Assembly (NCBI RefSeq): GCF_030272615.1
Contig: NC_081406.1
Coordinates: forward strand, 267,643,692 to 267,707,691
DNA length: 64,000 nucleotides
Reading direction: 5' to 3'
From: Cryptomeria japonica
Lineage: Eukaryota; Streptophyta; Pinopsida; Cupressales; Cupressaceae
The translations under genes were made by a program, and so were the position numbers. How positions within the stretch are numbered: position 1 is the first letter of the stretch; each line of letters opens with the position of its first letter. The notes under the pieces are model-generated. The model was given only the letters and a program-made list of their open reading frames with translations, was not told the origin of the DNA and made no database searches. Below, one piece after another: positions 48,213 through 60,617 of the stretch.

Positions 48213-49400
48213 TGTTGGAGACATGTGCCTCAAACTTACTGACCTAAATCTCTTGGAAGAGAACAATCGGTGAGATACTTGAGATGTCTTGGTGATAGGA
48301 AGTTTAGCTCTAAAGGATCTAAGTGATCAGATCGGTGAGACTTGTACTCGCTACTGCCAATGGGGAGTTTTTGTGTGACTTTAACTATCGATGTGATTTT
48401 TCTAACTCACATCAATGCTAGAAGTCTGGTCAATAAGTTCTGTTGAGGAGACTCTTGCCGATCTGGGGAGTTAGTGTGACATTGGTCTATGGTAAGACCT
48501 GAGAATGTTGGCCGAACAGTTGAAGTCCTACCGATGGATATGTTCTTGTTGAAAACCAATGTGACTCTTTCCAATGAGTTCATTTGGATTTCTAGTCATT
48601 AAGGTGACTTGTGAATTCAATGAGACATTTGCCAATGGTTGATCTCTTGCCGATAAGGCTGACAGTGAGATCGATATGACTCTTGCCAATGCTTGTGGTC
48701 TCAGTGTTTCTTAAAGGACATCAGGGAGACTTGGGATATCGGTTTGAGATCTCAGATGTTTTTCGATAATGTTCCTATTGCTGATGAACTTGAAGGTGGA
48801 TTGTGGTTGAATAGGCGCTGACTTGATTGGACTATTGATGTGTACGATAGACGTTCGAGGAATGTGCTGAGTTGGTAGTGATTGTTCATGACAAGTAAGG
48901 TTGATAGTTGGTCTTTAGTGGAAACTAAATCGAACTGTTCTTGGTTGATGAGAAAAACTTATTGTACAAAATTAATTGATAGTAATGGATGGATGAACAA
49001 GGTGATGAACAGGGGTGATCGGTAGATGGTATGGACATGGAATACAATTTTTCATTGAATGCTCAAAGAATTTTTCAAATAGTCATGTTGACTATAATTA
49101 GTTGAGAACTTGTTAATCGGGTGTTCTGTATGTTGCTTGAACAAAGACTAAATAGAGATTTAGTTTTCTTATTTTACTATAATACAAGAGACTTCTTCTT
49201 TGGTGTTATGGGTTTTTTCCCTGAGGGGTTTTCCCATGTAAATCTGGTGTTCAATTTTGTGTGTTGTTGATATTTTGCTTACTCTATTTCTGTGAATGTA
49301 CATTTTAAATGAACTATAATTGGAAATTGAACCTGTTATCTGCATTCTCCTCTTAGAATTAGCATTAGAAAGGTGTTTCCGCACCTTTACTTTCCTTACA
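48213..49400 (+). repeat. 5' LTR of copia E
   Basis: 1188 bp, TGTTGGAGACATGT to CTTTCCTTACA. It contains the GGGTTTTTTCCCTGAGGGG block (49209) found in several copia LTRs here. Confidence 0.95.
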
Positions 49401-49402
49401 AG

Positions 49403-49415
49403 TGGTATCAAAGCC
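49403..49415 (+). other. Primer-binding site of copia E
   Basis: TGGTATCAAAGCC, two bases after the LTR; one mismatch to the initiator-Met tRNA site. Confidence 0.9.
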
Positions 49416-49512
49416 TGGCCAATTGTGTTATCCTTGTGGGTAGGGTTGGTTTTTATGTTAATTCTAGAGTGGGAGTCTTGTAGAACTCTGATAATTACAA
49501 TTGCAGTTTAGA

Positions 49513-50330
49513 ATGGCAAGTACATCAGGAAGGGTATAAATTGAAATATTCAATGGTGGCAACTTTGAGTTGTGGAAACTCAAAATGAAAGATCTATTGG
49601 TTGTACGTGATCTTTGGCTTACCATGTCTGAAATGAAACCTTCTGGCATGGAGTAAGAAGATTGGGATTTGGCAGATCAAAAAGAAAAGGGGCCGATAAG
49701 GCTTTGTTTGGAAGACTCAGTTCTTCTAAATGTTCATGAAGAGAAGACTACATCTTCTTTATGGAAGAAATTAGGAGATATTTATTAGGGCAAGTCCTTG
49801 GTGAATAAGTTATTCCTAAGGAATAAGTTATATTCATTGAAGATGGAGGAAGGGGCATCTTTTGTTGATCACTTGAATATATTTAACATGCTAATTACTC
49901 AACTAACATTCATAGGTGTGAAAATTGATAATGAAGATCATTTTATGCTATTGTTGTGTTCCTTCCCAGATTCTTGGGATCACCTGGTGCTGGCCATTGG
50001 GAGTACGACAACCAATTTCAAGATAGAAGATGTGGTTGCTTCTTTGTTATTAGAAGAAATGAGAAGAAAAGATTCTAAGATGGAAAAGGAGGCTCTTGTT
50101 GTACGTGGCTGATCAAAAGAAAAAGGACAAGAAGTCCAAATCAAAATCAGATGGGAGATCAAAGTCTCCTGGCAAGAAGTCCAAGGTGAAGTCCTGGAAC
50201 TATCGGCAACCTGGTCATGTTTGAAAGGATTGCAAAGAGGAGAAAAAGAAGAAGAAGAAATCTTTTGATAATGATTCTTCTCAGAGTGAAACATATGCCT
50301 TCATTGCAGCCTTGGCAACTAGGGCATCAA
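49513..50330 (+). pseudogene. Copia E gag
   Basis: ATG at 49513 (MASTSGRVQIEIFNG). The frame runs to the stop after 50112 with stops at about 49651 and 49786, and includes FNGGNFELWKLKMKDLLV and LYSLKMEEGASFVDHLNIFN, the UBN2 domain. The zinc knuckle around 50190 reads SWNYRQPGHV, stop, KDCKE: both leading cysteines and a late Arg are lost. Family role: particle protein and RNA binding. Confidence 0.88.
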
Positions 50331-51833
50331 ATGATGTCTGGAAGATTGATTCTGGAGCATCTTCCCACATGACATCTCACAGAGACTGGCTCACAAAGTA
50401 TAAAAATTACGATGGTGGAAAGGTGTATTTGGAAAGCGATTCATCTTTGGAGATATTTGGTTGTGTATGAGTCAAAATTCAATTCCCTGATGGAAGAATC
50501 AAAGGAGTTGATGGTGTAATGCATATACCAAGTTTGGCTCAAAATTTACTTTCTATAAGCAAGATGAATGATGTTGGAGTGCAAGTCATGTTCTCAAGAA
50601 ATAGCTGCAAAAAGACTAGAGGCTCGATGGTGTTGGCAAGGGGTGCTTGAATTGGTGCTTTGTATAAGCTGGAAGCACTTGTTGTACAATGTAACAATGT
50701 CTCTGCAAAGTCACAAAAGGTTGGTCCTGAAGGGAAGGAAAATGTTCATGTGAGTGAAAATTCTTTGGATGTTAAACTTCCAATAGAGAAGACTATGCTC
50801 TGACATCAAAGGTTCGGTCACATTGGTGAAAAAGGTTTAAAAGCCTTGAAAAATAAAAATTTGGTTGAAGGGCTTGATGATTTTAATTTGCAATTTGAAT
50901 TTTATGAACATTGTATATATGGTAAACATCATCGTGTTTCTTTTTACTCTAGTCATCACAAATCTTTTGGTGTTCTGGATTATATACACTTTGATGTTTT
51001 TGGTCTAGTAAATATTCCTTCATTGTCAAAGTCAAAATATTATGTATCTTTCATTGATGATTACTCGAGAAGGGCATTTGTATATTTTTTGAAAATAAAA
51101 TCAAAAGTGTTCAGTTGGTTTAAAGAGTTTAGGAACTTGGTTGAAAATTAGACTGGAAGAAAAATTAAATCCTTGAGGACAGATAATGGTGGTGAATTTT
51201 GTTCAGCAGATTTCGATAGGTATTGCAAAGACCATGGAATTAAAAGGCATAAAACAACACCTTACACTCCGCAGTAAAATGGAGTTGCTGAGAGGTTGAA
51301 CAAGATGTTGATGGAGAAGGCGAGAAGTATGTTAAGCAATGCTGGTCTGGAGCAGAAGTTTTGGATTGAGGTTGTAGCTACAACATGTTACTTATTTGCA
51401 ATCGGTCTCCTTCATCAACACTTGTTGATAAAACACTTTTGGAAGTGTGGTATGGAAATAAGCCCTCTCTAATACATGTTCGTGTCTTTGGTTGTAAAGC
51501 ATATGTTTATGTGCCTAATGAGAAGAGAACTAAATTGGAGAATAAAGTTTTTAAGTGTATCTTTATTGGCTATGCTATTGGTGTGAAAGGATACAAGCTT
51601 TGGGATCATGTGACTGAAAAGTTTGTATACAACAGAAGTGTAATCTTTCGTGAGTTGAAACCTTCTTTAGTGGATCTCCAGCCAGAGGTGGAAGAAGAAG
51701 TTGAGGAGAAAAATGACGTAGTCAAAATTCCTCTAACTCTAGAAAAAGAGGAACAACAAATTGACAGTGTACCTAAATCTGAGGAGAGTTTGAGCAGCTC
51801 TGAGAGTTCTGAAGAAGAACCACAACCTTAGCC
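50331..51833 (+). pseudogene. Copia E protease and integrase
   Basis: Protease VWKIDSGASSHMTSHRDW at about 50338 keeps DSG. The integrase zinc region lies around 50800-50925 (RFGHIGEKGLKAL..EHCIYGKHHR), with one Cys replaced. The core 50846-51151 has DYIHFDVFG and FIDDYSRRAFVYF, then SLRTDNGGEF (about 51170), then NGVAERLNKM with the catalytic Glu (about 51282). Stops replace Gln in TPQ*NG and at the end of LVEN. The 51385-51831 frame is the C-terminal part (FGCKAYVYVPNEKR, GYKLWDHVTEK) and an acidic linker. Confidence 0.88.
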
Positions 51834-52700
51834 TCAACCTATGAGGAGGTCTACACATGAAAAGAAGCAACCTAATAGGTATGGGTTCTCTATGTTAGAT
51901 TCTACATGTGTGTATGCTTTAATTACTAACACTAATGAGCCTAGGACTATTAAAGAGGCAATTGGGATGCCTAATTCAAACTCTTGGTTGGAAGCCATGA
52001 ATGAAGAAATGACACCATTAAAGAAGAATGCAACTTGGAGTTTGATGTCCTTGCCTAAAGGCAAGAAAGCTATTGGCTATAAGTGGGTATTTAAAAATAA
52101 AATCGGTCTGTATGGCAGTGTTGAAAAGTACAAAGTGAGGTTGGTTGCGAAGGGTTATTCCTAGGTAGAGGAAATTGATTATGGATAAAAATTTTCTCCT
52201 GTAGCCAAGATGACATCTATCAGATTTATTTTGTCACTTGCAACAACATATGACTTGGAGATTGAGCAAATGGATGTGAAGACAAAATATCTTCATGGTG
52301 ATCTTGAAGAAGAAATTTATATGTCCCAACCTGAGCACTTTGTGGAAAAAGGTAAATAAAATATGGTTTGCAAGTTAAAGAAATCTCTATATGGTTTGAA
52401 ACAATCACCTATAATGTGGTACCAAAAATTTGACACATTTGTTTTGTCTCTAGGATTTTTAAGATCAAAATCAGATCAATATGTATACTTTAAAACTAAA
52501 AATGATCGGGTTCTTATTATTGCGCTCTATGTTGATGATATATTGTTCATAGGGAATATTAAGTCTACAATTTCTGATCTAAAATATCAGTCGTCTGCAA
52601 AGTTCAAAATGAAGGATCTTGGTGCCGCTAAGTATATTCTGGGAATGGAAATAACTAGGGATAGGAAAATAAGAAAGCTTTGGCTTAGCTAGAGTAAGTA
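51834..52700 (+). pseudogene. Copia E reverse transcriptase
   Basis: Reads SWLEAMNEEMTPLKKNATW (51985), GYKWVFKNKIGLYGSVEKYK, LVAKGYS then a stop (52164), QMDVKTKYLHGDLEEEIYM (52268), KKSLYGLKQSP and LYVDDILFIGN (52529), and FKMKDLGAAKYILGMEI. The YVDD is intact. Stops separate it into three pieces, all consistent with single-base changes. Confidence 0.9.
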
Positions 52701-53515
52701 TATTAATACTATTTTGGAGAGATTTGGTATGACTGATTGCAAGCAGCTAGTTGTTCTAGTTTTGCAGGGAACAAAGCTATCTATTGAAGATTGTCCAAAA
52801 TATCCTACTAAGATAGAGGACATGACAAGAGTGCCTTATGCAAGTACAGTTGGTAGTTTAATGTATGCAATGGTCTATAGTAGGCCAGACATTGCCCAAG
52901 AAGCGAGAGTACTTAGTCAGTTCATGGCGAATCTAGGAAGGCCACATTGGGATGCTATGAAAAGAGTGTTTATATATTTAAAAGGCACATCACAATACAC
53001 TTTGTGCTATCATACTAACTTGTTTGTATCAAAGAGATCATTCAACATTTGAGGTTATCTAGATTCTGATTGGGCATGGGACATTGATATCAAAAAATCC
53101 ACCAGTGGATATATTTTCATGTTGAATGGTGGTGCAGTCAGTTGGATGAGCAAGCGACAGGTTGTGGTTGCTTTATCCACTACTGAAGCTGAGTACATGG
53201 AAGCAACACACTCCTACAAAGAATCTATTTGGCTTAGACGTTTGTGTTATGATATTGGGTTCAGTGCAGGGCAATGCACAATTTGTTGTGACAGGCAGAG
53301 TGCTATTTGTTTGGCGAAAAATACTTTCTATGCTAGGACGAAACATATTGATGTGTAGTATCACTTTGTACAAGATATGTTGGAGGATGGAAAGGTCTGT
53401 TTAGAAAAAAGTGGATACTCTAGGAAATGTTGTAGATGCATTGATGAAACCAGTAAGCACAAACAAGTATAGGTGGTGTGCTAGTTCGATGAGTCTTGGA
53501 TCCCATGAGTCTTAA
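52701..53515 (+). pseudogene. Copia E RNase H
   Basis: YASTVGSLMYAMVYSRPDIA (about 52835), then LDSDWAWDIDIKKSTSGYIF (53060), then WMSKRQVVVALSTTEAEYME (53140), LAKNTFYARTKHIDV and a stop at about 53356, then a tail ending near 53513 with MSLGSHES. A stop at 53050 splits it. The acidic residues of RNase H are mostly retained. Confidence 0.88.
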
Positions 53516-53556
53516 TAGTTTTTGGGCGTTATGGAGGTATCAATAAGATATTTGTC

Positions 53557-53567
53557 AAGTGGGAGGT
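53557..53567 (+). other. Polypurine tract of copia E
   Basis: AAGTGGGAGGT immediately before the 3' LTR start TGTTGG. Confidence 0.85.
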
Positions 53568-54769
53568 TGTTGGAGACATGTTCCTTAAACTTACTAACCT
53601 GAATCTCCTAGAAGAGAAGAATTAGTGATACACTTGAGATGTCTTGGTGACAGGAAATTTATCTCTAAAGGATTAAAGTGATCAAATCAGTGAGAGTTGT
53701 CCTCGCTCTTGCCAATAGGGACTTTTGGTGTGACCTGGACTGTCGGTGTGAGTTTTCTAACTCACATCGATGCTAGAAGTCTAGTTGATAATTTATGTTG
53801 GGGAGATTCTTGTCAATCTCGGGAGTTGATGTGACTTTGGTCTACGGTAAGACCTGAGAATGTTGGCCCGACAGTTGAAAACCTATCGATGGATTTGTTC
53901 TTGTTGAACATTGGTGTGACTCTTTCCGATGAGTTCATTTGGACTGCTAGTCTTCAGGGTGACTTGTGACTTTGATGAGATATTTGTTGATGGTTGTTCT
54001 CTTACCGATAAGGCTAACAGTGAGATCGGTAGACCCTTGCTGATACTCATGGTCTTAGTATTTCTTAAAGGGCATTGGGGAGACTTGGGCTATCGGTTTG
54101 AGATCTCAGATGTTCACCGATAATGTTCCTCTTGTTGATGAAATTAAAGGTGGACCGTGGTTGAACAGGCACTGACTTGGTTGGACTATTGATGTGTACG
54201 ATAGACCTTGGAGGACTATGCTGAGTTGGTAGTGACTGTTCATGATAGGTAAGGTTGATGGTTGGTATACAGTGGAAACTGAATCGAACTGTTCTTGGTT
54301 GATGAAGAAAACTTGTTGTACAAAATCAATCAATAGTAATGGATGGATGAATAGGGTGATGAATGGAGGTGATTAGAAAGCTGTATGGGCATGGAATATG
54401 GTTTTTCATTGAATGATTGAAGAATTTTTTATATATTCATGTTGACTGTAATCAGTTGCAAACTTGTTAATCAGGTTTTTTGTATGTTGCCTGAATAGAG
54501 ACTGAATAGAGAGATAGTCTACACTTGTATGTAATTGTTCTTTTGCTCCAATACAAGAGACTTCTTCTTTGGTGTTGTGGGTTTTTTCCTTGAGGGGTTT
54601 TCCCATGTAAATCTAGTGTTCAAGTTTGGGTGTTGTTGATAGTTTTCTTACTCTATTTATGTGAATGTACATTTTAAATGAACTATAATTGGAAATTGAA
54701 CTTGTTATCTGCATTCTCCTCTTATAATTAGCATTAGGAAGGCATTTCTGAACCTTTTCTTTCCTTACA
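53568..54769 (+). repeat. 3' LTR of copia E
   Basis: 1202 bp, TGTTGGAGACATGT to CTTTCCTTACA. It aligns along its full length with the 5' LTR with scattered differences. Confidence 0.95.
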
Positions 54770-54774
54770 TTACG
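54770..54774. repeat. Right target-site duplication of copia E
   Basis: TTACG, identical to 48208-48212. Confidence 0.9.
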
Positions 54775-55676
54775 TCCACTTATTGCTAGTTGCTCACTTA
54801 TGTATGCGTGATCAAATTATGGTGTACTTGTGTAAAATGGCTTCAAGTATTGTGCAAGTTATTTTAATTATGCCTTTTCCAATAATGACAACAAGTAGTA
54901 TGAGATTCTCTTGGTTATCATTCATGATGGTGGATGAGGAAAAGGATGGGACCCATGGTTTAGCCTAAGATGCATTAAATTTCCTTAACCCAATGGGATG
55001 TATTTATGAGATTATATGTATTTGTGAGGTTGTTTAACTATTCACATTGTGTATATGTGTTGGGTGCTTAATCTAGTCACACTATGTTTATGTGAAGCAT
55101 CATAAGATCTTACATTGTGTATATGTGTTGTAAGTGTGAATTATTCTCATTGGGTATATGTGACTTATGCCTAAGCTAGTCACCATGTGTACTTGATATG
55201 TGGGTATGAGATAGTCATCATACACATCAACATAATATATACTTAAGATAACCTACATGTGTAGATGCAAGGAGTATACATTAGCTAATTTATTGTATGT
55301 GTGAAATAAGAAAAAGATAGCAATGTTGTATATAGGTGATGTGTACTTGATCATGGGTTGTTGGAATAATATGGTCCCTATGTTGTTTGGGTGTGTTCAT
55401 ATACTAATGATTGACATAGGACTAAAACTTGATTAGAGTGTCTTGTTATAATTCTATTGTAAATTGGATTAATTTTAAAACCTAAGCTCAATAAATATTT
55501 ATGAGTAGGATCATCCTGAATAAACCCTAGAGGATTAGAATGCACATTGGCATATTTTACACTAGATTTAGAACCCACATTGGCATAGGTGCATGATTAT
55601 GCATGATTGTGCCTGATTTTTGGACTGTTTCTATGAAGTTGGTTTATTCCTTGATTCTTAGTCTTTTAGCTAGAAC
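54775..55676. other. Non-coding stretch
   Basis: Continues the target interrupted by copia E. Short related phrases recur (CATTGTGTATATGTG-like at about 55035, 55115, 55160), suggesting a degenerate local repeat. No gene. Confidence 0.5.
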
Positions 55677-55721
55677 ATTTTGTTAGGACTCGGGTTCCCA
55701 ACACCCATGTCCTAACAAAAT
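55677..55721. repeat. 13-bp perfect inverted repeat with 19-bp spacer
   Basis: ATTTTGTTAGGAC (55677-55689) faces GTCCTAACAAAAT (55709-55721). TGTTAGG could be an LTR start; a TATAAATA box lies 144 bp further on, at 55825-55832. Confidence 0.85.
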
Positions 55722-56260
55722 AGGCTCAACTTTCAAAGGATGAAAGTCAAACTTCCAATTTGTGGGAATCAACATTGCCTTTTTTACATCCCCCCCCAAA
55801 AAATTCAAAAATGTGTAAGTTGCATATAAATACAACTCCCTCTTTCATTTCAAAAGGTCTAAGGAATCTAGCATCTTTTCATTGAGCATTCACATAAGCA
55901 CATTCAAGCATTCAAGCCTGCAACAAAAACCATGATCAAGTACATTATGTCATTCCATGTTGAAAGCACACACTAACATGGTACAATAGTTCATGAGAAT
56001 CACATTAGCCTTGAGTGAGATTCCATGAGAGGGTTTCATACTTAGGTAATATCTTGACATTTTAGCATGCCATCATTTGTCGAGGCAATATCTTATCATT
56101 TTAGCATGTCATCATTTGTTTAGCCTCTATCCTTTTGAGGGCATGAATTCTATCTCATTGTTATCCATTATGGAGGTGGAAACACTAACATGGGTTTGAA
56201 CTAGGAAAACTCCTAAATGACACAACACTTTTTCCTCATTTTTGTGTGTGCATGTGCAGA
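55681..56260 (+). repeat. Probable LTR remnant with TATA box and 39-bp tandem duplication
   Basis: Starts TGTTAGGACTCGGG, has TATAAATA at 55825-55832, a 39-bp tandem duplication at about 56045-56122 (AATATCTT..CATTTTAGCATG..CATCATTTGT twice), and the GGAGGTGGAAACAC block (56172-56185) shared with 37659-37672. The end is not defined. Confidence 0.45.
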
Positions 56261-57694
56261 TCTGATATCAAGAAAGTTTCAGACGATCAGTGATAGATAG
56301 TATCAGACTTTGCATCAACAAAAAGACTCAAATGAGGGCATCCAATGCCCTTGTCCTACCAATTTGACTCAAATTTGCAATAGATAGATGTGTAGAGCTC
56401 CCTGAATTCATTTTCAGTCGCCTTATGAAGACACTTTTATTTCCAAACTATGACAACCAAGATTCCATCCAACATAGTCAGCTTTAGATTTTAGATCCAA
56501 ATTCATCTCTCTTTTCTTATCTTAGATTCACTTTACTATTTTTTATTATCATTTTGTGTTTGCTACTTATTGTTAAATTCAATCATTTTTCCATTATTAA
56601 CCTAGATGATATTCAAACACTTCACTATCTCATTATTTTACAATAGAAGAAATTTAAATGTATAACCAGTTTATTGCCAAACAAAGTTTTTCTCAATGGC
56701 ACTTTCAATTGTGCATAACAAAATAAAATAGTTATGAGATAACTTGATATTTATTTAAGCATTGTTTGTATGAGTTATATTCATCCCACTAAAGAAAGCT
56801 TTATTACTTTAGTACTTGAGACAATTTTGATTTTTACTCTATATGATTCCATAATTATTTATCGTACACCCTACAAAGGGGGAACCCTAGATATTTATGT
56901 GGGAATGAACCTTGGAATTTTAGATTTGAATAATTTTTGACATGGTTTGTTGCCTTGTATTCAATCAAACAATAATTAACTTATTTGTATTTATAAGTTG
57001 TCTCATAGCTAATTTACACCTATTAGAATTTAATAAAGTTCCTTTACAATTAATGTCATAATAGTGAAATAAGGAAAATCGCATTTACAAATTGATATCT
57101 TATATACCTCTTTAATTTACCCATGGTGAGGCCAAGTATTTTTCCTCACTATTTTCTTAAAAGGAAGCATTTTTGGGAAGAGACTTATTCAATATTAAAC
57201 AAGTATGGGGTAAGGGGATTACCTTGTTGTAAGACTTCATTCAATGAAGAGAAATGAGGCCAACATAACCATTCATTGAGGTTGTGCTTATAAAACAATT
57301 TATGCAACCAATAAAGGCCTCATTAAACCCCACTTACTATATAATTTAGCCCAAAAGTTTCCAATTGCTTAAGTCAAATGATTTTGACATGTTGAGTTTG
57401 ATAAGATTTCCAAACTTTTATATCTTATGAGATATTTTGTACAACTGAAAGGATAAACTCATGATTTTAGAGGGAAGAATCAGAGCTTTGTATAGATTAT
57501 GACTATTCTTGATATGCATAAATATGTTGAAGTTGAGTGTAAAAACATGGTCATTTAGGTTCATTAATTATTGCTATTAATGCTAAATTGCTTGGAATTA
57601 ATTTGAATATTGTTATAGCCTTAAATGAGTGTTGCCAAAATAATGTTCTTACATATTAGTTTAACCAAAATTTTCAAGTTGTTATGATGATTAG
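56261..57694. other. Non-coding AT-rich stretch
   Basis: No gene or defined repeat boundary recognised. Confidence 0.5.
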
Positions 57695-58317
57695 TGTTAG
57701 ATTCTATGAGAAGTGGGAATTGACCCAAGATCTGATGTCGGTCTGAGATCACATGCAACTCTGCTTGAAAAGGTGATCAAAGATCAAAATAGAAGAACAA
57801 AGAGAAATTTAAAATGAGAAAAAAATAGAGAAAAGACAAGAAATTGCATAATTCTCTCAATATCCTCATTGAACTAGTGAAGGTGAAAGAAGAGTGTTGT
57901 ATATATAGCAAAAATAGGGCATATACATCCAATAGGTGCATTGAATCCTACTTTCTATAATAGGTGGGAGGTTTTACCAAATTGGTAAATGCCAAAACAT
58001 GTGGCATAACCTCCTTAGGTGAAGACAAAAGAGGAGTTATGAAAGGTGGCACATAAAGTCAAAAGAGGGTAAGAAATGTAACTACCCCATAACCTACTCA
58101 GGTAAGTACAAAACAATGGTTATAAGAGGTGGCACAACAAGCCAAAAGAGGTGTATAACTCAACTACCCATGTGTGGGAGAGAGTGACACACGTAGCTAA
58201 TGCATTTTTCCATGTGTCCTCATATTAACCACTCCTAATAACCTAAGAAAGTTTTATCAATATGTGTAGGAAAATAATTAACCCTTAACATAAGGAGAAA
58301 AAAACCCTATACTAACA
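57695..58317 (-). repeat. 3' LTR of copia C
   Basis: Minus strand starts TGTTAGTATAGGG directly after the polypurine tract AAGGGGGG (58318-58325) and ends with TAGAATCTAACA at 57695; 623 bp with TGTTAG/CTAACA ends. Confidence 0.8.
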
Positions 58318-59437
58318 CCCCCCTTAAGTATAGCTTAGGTGGGTGAAAATATGGGCTCGATAAATGAATCCATGTTAGGTACCCATGTACATAGACCCCC
58401 AAAACAAGCCCCCACATAACAGGAATAACCACCCTAAATAGAGAGAAAAAATGAAGGACTAAGAAGCTCCTATGTAGACACTTAATGAACCCTTAGAAAA
58501 ACTCATAAATGACATAACATGATTTTGGTGAAGGGTTTAGTGAAGATGTCGATAACTTACTTTGATGTAGAATAATAATTAAGATCAATGATGCCTTCTT
58601 TAATTAGCTCTTGAGTGCAGTGCATATGTATCTCAATGATCAAATCAATTTCTTGATATTTGTATAGCATTTTTATTATCACAAAAGATGATGGCAGGCT
58701 TCTTGAATGGAATATTACACTCAGTGAGAATATTTTGAATCCAAATAGCCTTACTGGCGAAACTAATTGATCCTTGATACTTAGCCTTTGTCTGTTGAAA
58801 GAGAAATTGCAGAGTGCTTCTTGCTTGACCAATAAACTAGTCCATTACAAAGTGAGAAGGAATACCCTGAAGTAGAATTGTGAGATGAGGACCACTTGCC
58901 CAAACTAAGTTTGTGTGTCCCACCAAGTCAATATCCACACTTGTTGCATACTAAATCCCATAGGTATAAGTACCTTGAAGATAGTGGATGATCTTCTTAT
59001 CTCCTTCTAGTACAACTCATGTGACTCTTGCATGAATTGAGAGACTATGCCTACAACATATGAAATATTGGGTCTCATATGAGTTAAGTAGATGAAAATC
59101 CAAACAAGTCGGTATAAAATGCCATCAACCAAGGGTGAAGAGCACTTAGCCTCAAGTTTGACCCTTGATAAAAAATAAGTTGGTGCAGGCTTAGAGTCAA
59201 TCATGCAAAATATAAAGAGCATATCAAGTACATACTAGGGTTGTCCAAGGAAGATATATGTAGATGAAAGAGTGATCTCAATCCCTAAGAAGTAATTTTA
59301 AAGACCCAAGTCTAACATAAAATATCTATCATGTAGAGCAATTTTCATTGCCTGTATGGTGGATGAGTGACTCTTTGCGATCAATAATTCATCAATATAG
59401 AAAATAAAAAATAAGAGAGTGTCATCCTACTATAGAA
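58318..59437 (-). pseudogene. Copia C RT / RNase H remnant, truncated by element D
   Basis: Reading leftward from 59437: an RT part with a YVDD-like YIDE (about 59390), DLGL then stop then NYFLGIEI (about 59290), SPLVDGILYR (about 59125) and YLTHMRPNISYVVGIVSQFM (59070). RNase H follows in 58832-58557 with IEIHMHCTQELIKEGIIDL. The upstream RT, integrase and gag are absent because LTR element D begins at 59438; they may lie beyond the window. The changed YIDE and stops make it non-functional. Confidence 0.8.
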
Positions 59438-59477
59438 TGTAATGCCCACCAAGAAACCCTAAATAATTAAGCCAACT

Positions 59478-59492
59478 AACAACCTAACTAAA
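59478..59492. repeat. Left target-site duplication of the half-LINE
   Basis: AACAACCTAACTAAA, identical to 62861-62875. Confidence 0.9.
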
Positions 59493-59562
59493 TTGCCACT
59501 TCTTTGGTTGGGTTATGCCCCCCACCCCGCCTTGTGTTCTACAACTTTGGCTAGTTCGGGTC

Positions 59563-60617
59563 TGTTGGTATTTTGGTATGGTTTTGTCATTGATGTCAAC
59601 ACCTACTAAATACACCTACTTTGGAGATCCAACAACATTCACCGGCAAACAGTAAACTGTGCAATAGTTACCGGTATATGATTAACTGGCAGGATATAAT
59701 ATTCACCGGTACCTGAAATGACATGGAAGACACTTGGTAATGTCGAAGACATCATGTGGACACTTTATTTTGAAGTAATAATCATTGGTATATTCTTACT
59801 TGCATATTTGCTCTTACCGGCAAATAGGTCCAGGTTATCTAGGGTTACACCGGCAGGTTTTCCAGATCAGCATGGCACACTATGGAGATGATTTATTATT
59901 GTTGTAAATGCATTAAGCCGACATGTTCAATCAGTTATTGCATTGGATATTGTATTATTTGTAAAATGTTTTTATTGTAATATCTTGTAGAGCCGACCTA
60001 CTAAAATTGGTCTTAGGGTATGGTATAAATGTAAGATCTTATTTGTAAGATCAAGTGTGGAATGCGAAAAAGATTTAAGAAAAGGTATATGCGAGATAAA
60101 GCAGACGCATACACGAATACATCATTTGAAGGTGAAGTTAGGTTTTTGTAGAAGCATATCAACATTACACTGGTACTGAATCCAGCATATGAAGATGTTA
60201 TTTTGTGCAGTACATTCTTATTGGATTTAACCATCCAACTGTAGTCAGTGTGACTCCCATTTGTGATTGAGCAGTGAGCTCTAGGCTGTTGGCCTTTCTG
60301 CATGTGCAGACCCCTTTTGTACACTTACTATCTGCAGTAGTATCATCTAATTGTGGGTAAGGTTTCCCACCATGGTTTTTCCCCTTACAGGGTTTCCACA
60401 TACAAATATTTGTGTCATATGTTGTGAATGGATTTGTCCTTATGTTTCATGCATTAATTCTTACCGGTATAGCAATTTACTATTAACACTGTTTACCGAC
60501 ATACTTAACTGATTTACCGATATTAAGCATTAAGTTGGTTAACAAGTTTTTGGTTTGAATTTATTAGACAACTGATTCACCCCCCCCCCCCCCTCTCAGT
60601 TGTCTCTGGGACCTACA
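59563..60617 (+). mobile_element. Solo copia-type LTR in the half-LINE
   Basis: 1055 bp from TGTTGGTATTTTGG to GGGACCTACA, flanked by a perfect 5-bp duplication GGGTC (59558-59562 and 60618-60622). It carries CATTGATGTCAA at 59588-59599 and ACCATGGTTTTTCCCC at about 60370, like the LTRs of copia A and B. A run of 14 C lies at 60580-60593, where A and B have GATTCACCCC. Confidence 0.92.

Larger units (their letters stand above)
48213..54769 (+). mobile_element. Copia E: complete Tork-like Ty1/copia element
   Basis: 6557 bp with LTRs 48213-49400 and 53568-54769, PBS, PPT and the perfect 5-bp duplication TTACG. The order gag, protease, integrase, RT, RNase H is in one orientation. The RT motif FKMKDLGAAKYILGMEI is of the Tork/Tnt1 type and separates it from the Sirevirus-like A and B. 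Stops and frameshifts are scattered, but most motifs survive, so it is younger than A, F or G. Confidence 0.95.
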
